From: Diplolepis rosae
Taxonomy: Eukaryota; Arthropoda; Insecta; Hymenoptera; Diplolepididae
Length of the DNA: 64,000 bases
Direction of reading: 5' to 3'
NCBI GenBank assembly: GCA_030998225.1
Contig: JAPYXD010000680.1
Span: 930,001-994,000, forward strand
The translations under genes were made by a program, and so were the position numbers. The notes below the pieces were generated by a model, which searched no databases, was not told the DNA's origin, and saw only the letters and a program-made list of their open reading frames with translations. Numbering within the stretch: position 1 is the stretch's first letter; each line of letters opens with the position of its first letter. Below, piece by piece: positions 1 to 9,985 of this stretch.

Positions 1-720
1 AAACAAAAAGATTCTGGGGGAGCTACGTCAGGACTGTAGAGCGGCTGGTGAATCGTTGTCACCTTTGAATCGGCCAAGAAGCGGGTCACGAGGAAGGCGT
101 TGTGGCCTGGCGCGTTGTCGTGGTGAAGTTTCTAATCGACCGCGATGTCGGGTCGTACGCGATGAACACTTCGTGTGAGTCTCCTAAGCACTTCCACGTA
201 GAAATTGGCATTGACGGTTCTACCATGTGATACAAACTCATGATGGGCAAGCCCCCTGATGTACGGCTGGTCCCACAATGTGTTCTAAGATTCGTACATA
301 TCATCGATGTGCGCACGTTCTGACGTCATCAACGCGTTATTACCAACTGTCCCATGTTTCGTTGATTCACGTTTTAGTGCGCTTCAGCGTACGATTCCAC
401 ATGCGACTGTTGGTAACAAGGCGTTGATGACGTCAGAACGTGTGCGCATCGACGATATGTACGAATCTTAGGACTCATTGTGGGACCAGCCTCAAAGAAC
501 ATAATAAGCATGGATTGGAACATGCATTGCGATTTATATGGGAGACGTGAACGAGTTTCACGAAAAAGCCTGCCTTTACTCTCCGGATAATCGAAGACGA
601 TTGAACGACCGCTCGTTTGTGAGCTGACTTCTTCCTTTGCCAATCCCAACCGGTCCGAGTGCGTTCCGACGTACAGTTGCTTCAAAATAATATCACTTAC
701 ATTACTTTTCGGACAACCAT
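1..720 (-). pseudogene. Decayed mariner transposase fragment, cut by the window edge
   Basis: Minus-strand translation near 60-150 gives HHDNAPGHNAFLVTRFLA followed by QPLYSPDVAP, the second catalytic-Asp region of mariner transposases and the approach to the third. Further upstream in protein order are GLAHHEFVSHGRTVNANFYV (about 145-255) and MLIMFFE (about 492-520), both typical mariner blocks. The reading frame is broken: a stop lies just before the HHDN block (132-134), the expected third Asp after APP reads as Glu, and a 230-bp palindrome splits the FFD-IRGL region. Sequence upstream to about 720 is too decayed to align by eye. The remainder lies outside the window. Identification as mariner is firm; activity is not plausible. 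Confidence 0.8.
262..491. mobile_element. 230-bp palindromic insertion inside the mariner pseudogene
   Basis: GGCTGGTCCCACAATG at 265-280 is mirrored by its complement at 476-491, and the similarity continues inward for about 80 bp per arm (272-350 against 410-487). Both arms contain TTCGTACATATC and GTTCTGACGTCATCAACG. Removing the segment restores continuity of the mariner motif FFD-IRGLAHHEF, so it is an insertion rather than transposase sequence. No clear target duplication is visible. It may be a small foldback element or MITE. Confidence 0.6.
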
Positions 721-723
721 GTA

Positions 724-1630
724 CAGGGTAGGCCATCTAACATTTGGAATTTAAATCGGCTATAAAAAAAAAAACTTATGGGTAATTTTTTAAAAGTATG
801 GTTTGATAAGAAAGATTGAACATTTCCATTTAAGAATGAAACACAACATCATTCAAATGACTACCACGACTGGCCTTACAGTGCCCCATTCGATCAACCC
901 AATTTCTCTGTACTTTTTCGATCTTTTGGGCTTCAATCCCATGAATGGCAACTTCGATTTCGTGTTTCAAGACCTCAATCGTCTCAAAATGGTTAGCGTA
1001 ACACTTATCATTAACGGCTCCCCACAAAAAATAGTCCAATCAAATCAAATCACAGCTCCAAGGCGGCCAATCGACAACAGAATTTCGGCTGATTGTTCGA
1101 TTTTTGAAAACGGTGCGCAAGAGATCAATTGTTACGTTGGCTGTGTGGAAAGTGGCCCCGTGCTGTTGAAAACAAATGTCGTCTATGTCATCCTCTTCAA
1201 TTTTTGGAAACAAAAATTCGTTGAGCCCGGCGCGGCAACGCTCGCCATTGACCGTAACGGCAGCTCCTTGCTCATTTCCGAAGAAAAATGGCCCAATGAT
1301 GCCGCCGTACCAAAATCCGCACCATCAGTCACTCGTTCTGGGTGCATCGGCTTCTCAATTATGACATTTGGATTTTCTGAGCCCCAAATGCGACAACTTT
1401 ACTTATTGACCTTTTTGACCTTTTTCCCAAACAATCGAAAATGTAATGAAAAATTGGGTTGGTAGAATGGGGTACTGTAAGGCCAGCAGTGGCAGTCATT
1501 TGAATAATGTTGTGTTTCATTCATAAATGGAAAGATTCAATCTTTCTAATAAAAACCATACTTTTGAAAAAATATCCAGAAGTTTTTTTTTATAGCCGAT
1601 TCAAATTCCAAATGTTAAATGGTCCACCCT
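724..1630 (-). mobile_element. Mariner-superfamily element with inverted 3' ends (snap-back deletion derivative)
   Basis: The element is bounded by TA at 722-723 and 1631-1632. Its termini are inverted repeats (left GGTAGGCCATCTAACATTTG; right, on the opposite strand, GGTGGACCATTTAACATTTG). Similarity extends about 180 bp inward on both sides. Unusually, both arms contain the coding 3' end of the transposase. The minus strand at 830-905 and the plus strand at about 1440-1531 both end in the VVFHS-stop type C-terminus. The normal 5' end and N-terminal coding region are therefore replaced by an inverted copy of the 3' end, as expected from abortive gap repair. About 0.9 kb remains of an expected 1.3 kb or more. 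Confidence 0.65.
830..1420 (-). pseudogene. Mariner-superfamily transposase, C-terminal half, inactivated
   Basis: Read on the minus strand from about 1420, the translation contains RIWGSENPNVIIEKPMHPER, GGIIGPFFFGNEQGAAVTVN, FLFPKIEEDDIDDICFQQ and LDYFLWGAVNDKCYANHFET, then ends SRGSHLNDVVFHS-stop at 830. This matches a transposase type common in insect genomes that usually carries a DUF4817-like N-terminus, absent here. The second catalytic position is mutated: FQQHGATFHTA instead of FQQDGAT. A stop interrupts the CDLTPLDYF region (DLI-stop-LDYF). The region bearing the first catalytic Asp is missing. The plus-strand ORF over the same bases is a shadow. Confidence 0.75.
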
Positions 1631-2285
1631 TAATATACAGATAAATTCAAGTCTAAGGGTCAAAATATAGGAAAAAATATTTCTCAGGCAGAACCTTTCT
1701 ATAATTAGACTCAATTATTACGACTTAGAAGAAAAATGGTAGGTATTAAATGCATTGAAGTTTATTGAAAAAAGCACATTCCCTACACGTTTAAAAGTTT
1801 GTCCCATTGACGATGCACAAGTAGTCCCTTTGCCCCAAGAGAAATTCGCGACGTTCCAGAAGGGCGAACAAGCGAAATGGAAGCTGCAGTACAGTTTCCT
1901 GAACATCGAAACGCACGAGGCATTTTACAAAGTTTGAAAACTCATACTGAGTAGACAACTGAAAAACATGTCAGACGTTTTCCGGTGTTCGATTTTGTCA
2001 CGAACCAGAATTCTCTCTCGAATACACAATTTCCAAAAGTTTAGTTTCTACATCCACTCGAAAATTTTAAAACGAACAGCAGTTTGACGAGTTATAATGT
2101 AGGAATTTTTGCAATGTATTTTTTAATTTTAAAAAATGTATGCATGACTAATTGTAAGATTATTGACAGAAAAATTGAAGATTTTAAAAATGAGGCAAAA
2201 ATAAATTGATTTTATGATTTAAATTTGTTTATTTGTAATATGTATACAAAATTGTGAACCCCTGCCTTACCATCTAAAAATCAAT
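1631..2285. other. Unassigned sequence with a small unrecognised ORF
   Basis: A 60-codon plus-strand ORF at 1755-1937 lies in a locally GC-richer patch. It contains PIDDAQVVPLPQEKFATFQK but matches no family I recognise. It has no obvious splice partners, so it may be an exon relic or part of an old transposon. The rest is AT-rich with no readable structure. Confidence 0.2.
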
Positions 2286-2580
2286 TTTATTTCATTTCAA
2301 TTGCTGCGAACAACTTCTTGGAAACCATTCTCAAAATTCTTGAGATGCTTACTTCTACAAACTCTCTTGAATTTTCCTTTAAGTTCGCTAGGAAAAATTT
2401 CCTTAACACTCTTGTGGAATGTTTTTCAAAATACTTTGAATTTCCCCTAAGACCGGGGAAAATTTTCCATAAACCCTTAGGTTTGCAGGGATATTCCAAA
2501 AGTTTTCTTATAAATGATCAAAAATCTAAAGATATTCCCAAAAAATTTCTTGAGTTTTCAATAGCCTCTTCCCAACCCAT
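2286..2580 (-). repeat. Diverged monomer of the ~300-bp repeat family T
   Basis: Phrases such as TTCCTTAACACTCTTGTGGAA and a string of short AATTTTCC-like blocks match the arrays at 21641-23540 and 28570-30900. The two overlapping ORFs on opposite strands are by-products of this low-complexity sequence. From 2581 to 2868 I see no other feature. Confidence 0.4.
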
Positions 2581-2868
2581 ATAATAATTTACTATTTTGA
2601 CACCATTTTCTAAGTTTTTTGGAACTCTCGTTACATTAAGGACAAGTCGCACCTAAATCACGTGACCAATACAAGAAATTTCAGTATCTCTTTGAAAAAT
2701 AGAGGCTTAAACTATTGCGATTTCCATAAAAATTAGTATATCCAAGTTTTATGGGTCGCTAATACCGAATTTGAGGTCAAGATTTCATAATTCAAAATGG
2801 TCGATCCAATATGGCGGTCCATAAATTTTCTTAGATAACAAGCATTTTCAAATTTTTGATCCATTTTT

Positions 2869-3990
2869 ACATTCTCATCATATGAGAAGGTATTGGTTTT
2901 ATGTGAAAAATGACTTTCGAAATTTTCATCAAATCTTAACGTTTTGAGACCTCCTGAGTCAGAAAAAAGGGTTTTTACGAAAGTGTCTGTCTGTCTGTCT
3001 GTCTGTAGTAGGTCGTGTGTGGCATAACTCTCGATAGAATTATCAGATTGAATTGAGCTTTGGCACACATTATCGGAGCCGACAAAGTAAGGAGAAGTAT
3101 TAAAACTTGAAAAAAGTCAATATCAAAATTCCATTTTCCATTTAAATTATACAAAATACGAAAAAAAATTTGATACAAAATAGTTTACTTCACAGAGATT
3201 TACAAGTTTGAACGGCAACATTTTTTTATAAGATTTATATTTTTCTTTTTAATTTAAAAAAAACTATTGAAAATCCAAAATTCAATTTTTTAACAATAAT
3301 ATGTGAAATATGAAAAAAACGTAAGAATACAAAGTTGTTAGTTTCAAAAAGATCTACAAATTTTGTCTCACACAGTTTCTGAAAAAATATATATTATTCG
3401 TTTCAATTCCAAAAAATACGATTAAAATTCAAGAATTCCATTTTTTAGACAAAATATATGAGATACATAAAAAACGTTTAGATGAAAAATTATTTGCCTA
3501 AATGAGGTCTACACATTCTTATTGAGAAATTTCTCGATAGGATGTATATTTTATGTTTTGATTTTTAATATTAAAAAAATTCGATTTTTTTCACCAAAAT
3601 ATGTGAGATACGAAATAAGCGTTGTTCTGCAAAATCTTTTCCTTAAATAAAGTCTACGATTTTTGTTTACTTTTTGAGAAATTTGGAAAAAATAAATTAT
3701 TTTAACCATGTAATTTATTAAAAGATATTATTGAATTTCCTGTGTCACTTAAACTGAAAAAGAAATTTAGTGAATTTGAGAAAATGAGTAATTTATATCA
3801 TCTTTAATATTATAAAATTGGTTTGAGCTTCAGTATTAAATTATAAGAAATAAAGTTAAATGTATTCGAAGGGCACAAGACCGAGCGCGAGGTCCAGAAA
3901 GAACAGAGCGCGAAGCGCGACGTTCAAAAATTCCGGAGTGCGCAGCCCTAGGCGCGCTCAAACTTGCAAGCGAAGCGAGCCACACGCGAT
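2869..3990 (+). mobile_element. Family H repeat (Helentron/HINE-like), copy H1, 3' end lost
   Basis: It starts after a T-run with ACATTCTCATCATATGAGAA, a small hairpin. Next come the block ending TTTTGAGACC, a CTGT microsatellite near 2984-3006, and GAATTATCAGATTGAATTGA. Then follow several ~150-bp monomers carrying AAAATATGTGAGATACGAAA, and a GC-rich block with GCGAAGC motifs (3875-3985). The usual terminal hairpin is missing, and the element abuts an inverted partner near 3990. No protein is encoded. Confidence 0.6.
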
Positions 3991-5052
3991 TTCTGTATAC
4001 ATTTCAGTGACTTTTTAATAAATTACATGATTAAAATAATTAATTTTCTTCCAAATGTCTCAAAAAGAAAAAACAATCGTAGACTTTATTTAAGGAAACG
4101 ATTTTGCAGAACAACGCTTATTTCGTATCTCACATATTTTGGTGGAAAAAATCGAATTTTTTTAATATTAAAAATCAAAACATAAAATATACATCCTGTC
4201 CCGAAATGTCTTAATGAGAATTTGTAGACCTCATTTAGGCAAACAATTTTTCATCTAAACGTTTTTTTTTGTATCTCACATATTTTGTTTAAAAAATGGA
4301 ATTTTTGAATTTTAATCGTATTTTTTGGAATTGAAACGAAAAATATCTGTTTTATCAGAAACTGTGTGATACAAAATTTGTAGATCTTTTTGAAACGAAC
4401 AACTTTGTATCCTTACGTTTTTTTCGTATTTCACATATTATTGTTAAAAAATTGAATTTTCGATTTTCAATAGTTTTTTTTTTAATTAAAAAGAAAAATA
4501 TGCATCTTATGAAAAAATATTACAATTCAAATTTGTAGGTCTTTATGTAGAAAATAATATTGTATCATAACGTTTTTTCGTATCTCGTATAATTTAACTG
4601 GAAAACGGAATTTTGATATTGACCTTTTTTTAATTTGAATATGCTGTAACATTTCTAATTTTGATTTAATCAAAAAATTCTATCAGGATAATTTGTAGAG
4701 ATTTATGAGCACTATCAGAAACCAGTATTGAAATTTTTGATTTTTTCAAAAAGTTATTTTCAAAAACACAAAAGTAGTGCTCAATCCCTCAATTTTGATT
4801 GGATGTGGCTGGTTAACGAACTTGTCCTTACTTTTTCGGCTCCGATAAAGTGTGCCAAAGCTCAATTCAATCTGATAATTCTATCGAGAGTTATGCCGCA
4901 CACGACCTACAGACAGACAGACAGACAGACAGACACTTTCGTAAAAACCCTTTTTTCTGACTCAGGAGGTCTCAAAACGTAAAGATTTGATGAAAATTTC
5001 GAAAGTCATTTTTCACATAAAACCAATACCTTCTCATCCATGATGAGAATGT
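3991..5052 (-). mobile_element. Family H repeat, copy H2, inverted relative to H1
   Basis: This is the mirror arm of H1: monomers from about 4040 to 4640, a CAGA microsatellite at about 4912-4936, and the element's start (TCTCATCCATGATGAGAATG, minus orientation) at 5033-5052. Together H1 and H2 make a roughly 2.2-kb imperfect palindrome joined at truncated GC-rich ends. The ORF at 4728-4982 is repeat shadow; near-identical ORFs occur in H copies at 17.3 and 38.1 kb. Confidence 0.6.
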
Positions 5053-6410
5053 AAAAAATATTTAAGGTGGCGGATCTCCTTAAGTTTCACACCTGGAAAA
5101 AAATGGACCTTGAGACATCCTTAAACTTGAACTTATATAGTGAAGAAATGCGAATATCTAATGCAACGTGAGAAAAGGGCCGAAGCGAAAATCTCTGCAT
5201 CAGCAGACAAGGTCTCATTCTTCAAATGAGTCTTCACCCCCTCATGAAAAAGAATCTTATACAAGAGGATTCACACGTGAGAGGCGACTCTCCTTTTTGC
5301 GGACACCATAAAGCAAATCCAAGGGGGAGAGCTGCGTCTCTATAGAGTTGCGACATCTTAAAGCGGAAATTCTTATTCGGATACTCTTAGAAACCTTTTT
5401 CTCCTGAGAAGACGTCTATGTGAAATTGAAATTCCATTCCCAAATAGATGAAACCTTCCTACCTACAACGATACATTAAAAAAGCACAATATCATATCTT
5501 GAGTAAGAATTTTCTCGTATAGAAAATTATAAACAGGGAATTTTCTGGCAACGTCTTTTCTTCCCAATATCATTCATTCTACATTGTTTCCTTCACGAAA
5601 GTACTTCCACGCATTATTATTGTTATTTATTAAATTTCACCCCCGAGCCAAGACTTTTCGCAGATCTGAGAATCATGAGAAAAGGGAAAAGTTAGATCGA
5701 TGAAGAGCAGAAAGCGTGCAAAGATGCAGTAAATGTTAAACTTGGAGGCAACTTGATCGTTCTGCCATTTTTTCGTATATAGGAGATTCCTAAGCTCTAA
5801 CTGAAGTGGAACTCAGACACGCCAGAGGACCATAAGGGTTGGCGATCCTCGAAAAACTTCCTTTTTTGTCCTCCTTGCCCTTTACTTTCAGAAGATTGTG
5901 CGCGAGTTGTGAGAAAATTGGATTAGGTGCTCGAGAAAGTTGCTTCTCTGACCACGAGATGTCGATAAAAAAAGTTCTTGCGGAAAACTTGTATGAACGA
6001 AAGTCCGTTTATCCGAGCACCCTTCGTTCCGTAAATCCTACTAGTGCCATCCATTTGAAAAAGAGTAGCGTGCAATCACTGCTACCACTCGCCATGTAGT
6101 GATCGGATTAGGGCAGGAAAGCTCGGATCTTATAAATGGTTGTATCTTTTCTTCCTTTATGTTGCGTATAATGCCCAAAAAAGGAATCGAGATCGTAATA
6201 CGAGATATGTAAATTAAAAATAACTTTCGAATTTTGATATGCGCAATGAAAATGAAAAGTATGATTAGATGGTACAAATTACTATTTTTAATGCAAAATT
6301 AATTAAAATCTTAAAAAATGCTATTTTTCTTTTCAACTTGTGCCATTTACCGGTGGTTACTATTTAAGTTACAACTTCTGACCAAAAAAATAATTTAAAA
6401 TATTATTTTT
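5053..6410. other. Mostly unique non-coding sequence
   Basis: No transposon termini were recognised. The region is less AT-rich than its surroundings at 5160-6120. An 86-codon plus-strand frame at 5839-6099, opening with TTG rather than ATG, matches nothing I know. It could contain decayed exons or regulatory sequence, but nothing supports a specific call. Confidence 0.25.
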
Positions 6411-6835
6411 ACATTCTCATCATGTGAGAAAGTACAGTCAAGACTCGTTTATTGCAAGGCCCGAGCGTTCCCTTAACCCCCACCTTTGCCATACATGCAT
6501 CACTGTAGTTGGAGCGACAACCAATCTACTGCTTGCTTAAAAGACCAACCTTACCGATAGTTGCGGTGGTGGGAGTCCCACTCGTCTTGCAATAAACGAG
6601 TCTTGACTGTGTCGGTTTTATGTGAAAAATGACTTGAAATTTTCATAAAATCTCGACGTTTTGAGGTCCGGCGAGTGAGAAAAATGGTTTTCACGAAGGC
6701 TTCTGTACGTCTGTCATCGTCTCGCCTGTAAGCACTATAACTTTCAAAAGAATTATCGGATTGGATTGTGCTTAGACACACTTCTTGAGGGTCCAAGACG
6801 AAAGGACGAGTTCGTTAACCTGCCATTTTTGAGCA
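6411..6835 (+). mobile_element. Family H fragment, copy H3, 5' part only
   Basis: A T-run and ACATTCTCATCATGTGAGAA start the element. It then continues after an inserted MITE with TTTTATGTGAAAAATGACTT, a degenerate TCTGTACGTCTGTC microsatellite and TTCGTTAACCTGCC. It lacks monomers and the 3' end. Divergence is higher than in the other H copies, suggesting an older insertion. Confidence 0.5.
6435..6609. mobile_element. 175-bp MITE with perfect terminal inverted repeats (pogo-like)
   Basis: The termini are perfect 24-bp inverted repeats beginning CAGTCAAGACTCGTTTATTG. The left flank is TA; the right flank is TG, probably a mutated TA. Comparison with other H copies shows it interrupted the sequence after GAGAAGG, so it is younger than H3. 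CAGT-type ends with a TA target fit pogo/Tigger-like MITEs. It encodes nothing. Confidence 0.7.
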
Positions 6836-7261
6836 ATGGTTCTAGTTTTATCTATAAGAAACATTTTTCTAAAAATCAACAATTATTTATTTCAAAGATT
6901 AACCAATTGGCCTATGATTTTTCTGTGGAAAAACTTGTCTTGAAATATGATTTTATTTTCAATTTATCAAGAAATTCATGAAGGTGGACAAAGACCTCAA
7001 TAAATGCAACAGAATGGTTTTACCAGTACTGGCTTGTCAGTACTGACTAAGTACTGGCTGAGTACTGCCTGGGAGTACCAGCCAGTACTAGGCTTATACG
7101 GGCATGCTATTACTGGCTAACCAGTACTTGAACCGTACTGGCAACCAGTACTGCTATAGTATTGATCACTATAACTCAGCATTGTAGAAATAATAAATTT
7201 TAAAAATCTAAATTTTTAACTTATTTATATTAATTCTTTTTTTCACTCACGTTTGCGTGGA

Positions 7262-7375
7262 GTTTCTTTTATAAAAATAGTCCTGCCTACGAGATTCGAA
7301 ACTACAACCCACCGAACGACGCACCCTACGATCTACAACTAACACACAATAACCGCTCCACCACGCCTATTTCTA
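7262..7375 (-). repeat. tRNA-like SINE head
   Basis: On the minus strand, GGCGTGGTGGAGCGGTTA resembles a tRNA 5' end plus A box. About 60 bases later TTTCGAATCTC resembles a B box, followed by CGTAGGCAGG. The spacing and order fit a tRNA-derived Pol III promoter. The intervening sequence does not fold convincingly as a functional tRNA, so a SINE head or tRNA pseudogene is more likely. Confidence 0.45.
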
Positions 7376-7599
7376 CCAAATGATTCATTCCAAATCTGTT
7401 GCCTATTTCAACCAAACTGAGTACTTCAATCAAATTTCGAAAAATCTTCAAAATTTCTTAAAGTATTTCTATTTAATTTCGAAAAATAATTACTTAAAGA
7501 TGATAAAATCGAATGAAGTAGAAAATGTATAATTCAATACTATTATTGATTATTATTTCAGATTAATGAAAATTATTATTATATAATTTTAAAAAAATT

Positions 7600-7680
7600 G
7601 TATAATAATAATCCCACCGCAGTCGAAAGCGTCTTTTCTTTCACAGAAAGATTTCAAATTCTTTAAATTTGAATTATTAA
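7600..7680 (+). repeat. SINE-like tail fragment
   Basis: The phrase CAGTCGAAAGCGTC followed by a T-run, CACAGAAAGATTTCAAATTC and TTTAA is shared with copies at about 9345, 9799 and 38680. This marks a dispersed short element, here without its tRNA-like B-box part. Confidence 0.4.
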
Positions 7681-8005
7681 ATTATATTTAATATTTTGAA
7701 ATTAAATATTTATTATATTTTATGTGAAAATATTAAATATTATTTTATTAAGAAACCATGGAAATAATTAATTGTTTTATCGAATTAGACGTAATAATCA
7801 ATATTTGAATAACTGTCCTTTTAAATAAAATTTTAGTTGTAATTCTATGTTTAGTGTAAAATAATACTTTAGTACTTCGCCAGTAATGGCAAGTCATTAG
7901 TGGCTAACCAGTACTGGCGCAGTTCTGTCGCCCAATAATGGCACAGTACTAAATATTTATGATAGCTATTACTGCGCCAGTACTGGCGCAATACTGAATT
8001 TTATG

Positions 8006-9240
8006 TGAACATCGTCACAATACGGATTGGTCCGACTGGGTTATCATGTTGTATATTTATCATTCATTATTATGTATTATTTACGCATCGTAAACAAAAA
8101 GCTATTTACATAATTAACTTTACCATCTGCAATAACAATTTCTTATTCTGAAAAGTTTCACGTGGTAAAGATTACGATTTATAATACTACTTCTTTATTG
8201 TGACATTTTTTAGGATAAATACCAAAAAATGTTATGTTTTCTTTCAGATCGCAAAGCGATCACTTTTAAATAATACTCTGCTCAGATTCCAGATTGAAAT
8301 GTTCCATTTTCTTTTTTGCGTGGAGTTAAATTTAATTGGTGAGACTTTGCGAAAGTCTGTTTGACAGTAATTCACTTAGCATTACTGAAAACACTATTAT
8401 AGCAATTGAGTTTTTTCTTGTATTGTGTACAAAAACACATTAGATGCCGTTATATTTTAAAACAATTGTGTGGAGCCAACCATTACAATTCTAGCTAAGC
8501 CCCTATGTGACGTGGTAGTGGATGACTCATGTCTTTCTTTTTTTACTTTCTCCCATCAACATTTCAGTCTGAATACACCACTACGCAAGGTCATTGAATG
8601 TTGACCTTGGAAAACAGTCCGCGCAGGTGTAACATCCATATGCTAATGACTGTGTTAAATAATTTTTATAATGAAACATTGGAAACTGGAGCATCTACCT
8701 GTTTGGATATTTTCCTGTATTCAAAAAGATTTTTTTCAATCAAGAAAATTTTAGTTTACTTAACTAAAATAACTTTTTCAAGTATGAATTTTGTTATTAT
8801 ATACGGACAACAAAATGTTTAGTTAACTCAAGACGATTTTTTTCCTTCAAAATGTTTGGTTGATTTTCATAAATATTTTTCTTGGTCCTACCAAATATGA
8901 GTTCGATGCTGTCAAATAATTTAGTCGACCCAAACAAAACAAATTTACTTGGTAAAATGAAAAATAAAAAATTTTAACAACAAGAAAATATTTTATCAAT
9001 TATCAAAAATTTTAAACCAAAAAGTTTGTTTTACTCGAGCAAATGAGATTGATCGGATGAATAAAAATTTGCTTTATCCAACAAATTTTTTATTGAAATC
9101 AACCAAATGAACTCAAAAAAACGATTTTGTTTAATCAACTTAAATTTGGTCAACCTTATAATAAGCCAATTATTTGGTTAAATAAACCAATTTTTGACCG
9201 GATTAAACAAATATTTTTCTAAATCCGTGTAGCTGAAAAA
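8006..9240. other. AT-rich sequence with degenerate ACCAAA-type repeat
   Basis: 8006-8680 holds no recognisable element. From about 8700 to 9235, words such as TTTGGTTGATT and AACCAAA recur on both strands, resembling the foldback/MITE material at 14.5, 41.3 and 48.6 kb, but I could not define ends. The 74-codon ORF at 8598-8822 runs through this repeat and is not credible as a gene. Confidence 0.25.
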
Positions 9241-9305
9241 AACTTCCTACTCAATTTTTCAAGATAAAAGTAAAAATTTCAAATTAATTAGATGAGTTTG
9301 GAATT

Positions 9306-9395
9306 TTGGCAATCGAAAGACCTGGGCTCGAATCCCAGCGCAGTCGAAAGCGTCTTTTTTCCACAGAAGGATTTTCAAATTCTTTAATATTTGAA
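9306..9395 (+). repeat. tRNA-derived SINE fragment (T-arm/B-box region plus tail)
   Basis: GACCTGGGCTCGAATCCCAG contains a perfect tRNA T-arm (stem CTGGG/CCCAG, loop CTCGAAT) and a B-box-like core. It is followed by CGCAGTCGAAAGCGTC, a T-run and CACAGAAGGATTTTCAAATT. No A box is visible upstream, so this is a truncated SINE rather than a tRNA gene. A second copy starts at 9766. Confidence 0.5.
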
Positions 9396-9765
9396 AAGTA
9401 AAAATATCCAAGATTATCATACAAAAGGAAAAACAATTTCTAAAACAATTAATAATATGGATCAACTGAACCACGTGATCAAATTTTAATAAATATTTTA
9501 CGAAAAGTTTTCAAGTTAACTGTCATTGTCGATAACTTTCTAAGCTTAATTTTATCTAAAAGATTGTTATCTAAACTTTTTACCAAATAGAAGTTAGCAG
9601 GAGTTCTTTATTCTGTTTTATTATGTTTCTCAACTTTTCAGAAAGATATTTTATAAATTCAAAAACTTATCTTACAGTAATAATTAAATATATATATTGG
9701 TTACATGATCAGGTTGATCCGTGACCTCAAAACCGTGAAATAAATTTACAAAACCTTCTCTACAG

Positions 9766-9850
9766 GAGCAATCGAAAGACCTGGGCTCGAATCCCAGCGC
9801 AGTCGAAAGCGTCATTTTTTCCACAGAAAGATTTTCAAATTCTTTAAATA
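9766..9850 (+). repeat. tRNA-derived SINE fragment, second copy
   Basis: Nearly identical to the copy at 9306-9395 from CAATCGAAAGACCTGGG through the T-arm and the AGTCGAAAGCGTC tail. The close match of two copies 460 bp apart suggests either independent insertions of one family or a local duplication. From 9885 to 9985 there is a further short repeat bounded by GAGTTTGAAATT and its complement, with a TATCTGATACGCGAC segment partly shared with 38648-38690. Confidence 0.45.
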
Positions 9851-9985
9851 TTGAATTTATTTGCATTATTTGCGATATAAGAGTTTGAAATTGTCTACGA
9901 GGACACCTGTCGACAACGTATCCTATCTGATACGCGACTAGTGATCCTCCGATAATGTAGGCAGTGACAAAAATTTCAAACTCAA

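Larger units (their letters stand above)
7015..8005. mobile_element. Element with CCAGTACTGG clusters at both ends
   Basis: Between about 7024 and 7165, and again between about 7868 and 7995, short variants of the self-complementary word CCAGTACTGG recur: many hits of AGTACTGGC, CCAGTACT and related forms. The interior is AT-rich and includes a tRNA-like segment. Paired subterminal clusters of a short palindrome are typical of transposase-binding arrays in non-autonomous DNA elements. Exact ends and target duplication were not resolved, so the superfamily is open. Confidence 0.45.

Noticed and set aside
803..1465. 220-codon plus-strand ORF
   Set aside because: It is antisense to a recognisable transposase pseudogene; the minus strand carries the family motifs.
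4728..4982. Conserved ORF beginning MKFLIFSKSY, also at 17312-17524 and 38047-38313
   Set aside because: Its conservation follows the DNA repeat (family H), it runs through a microsatellite (RQTDRQTD) and ends at varied points; there is no sign of protein-level constraint.
9320..9346. Possible tRNA gene from a perfect T-arm
   Set aside because: No acceptor, D-arm or A box could be placed upstream; the same piece recurs with a SINE-like tail.
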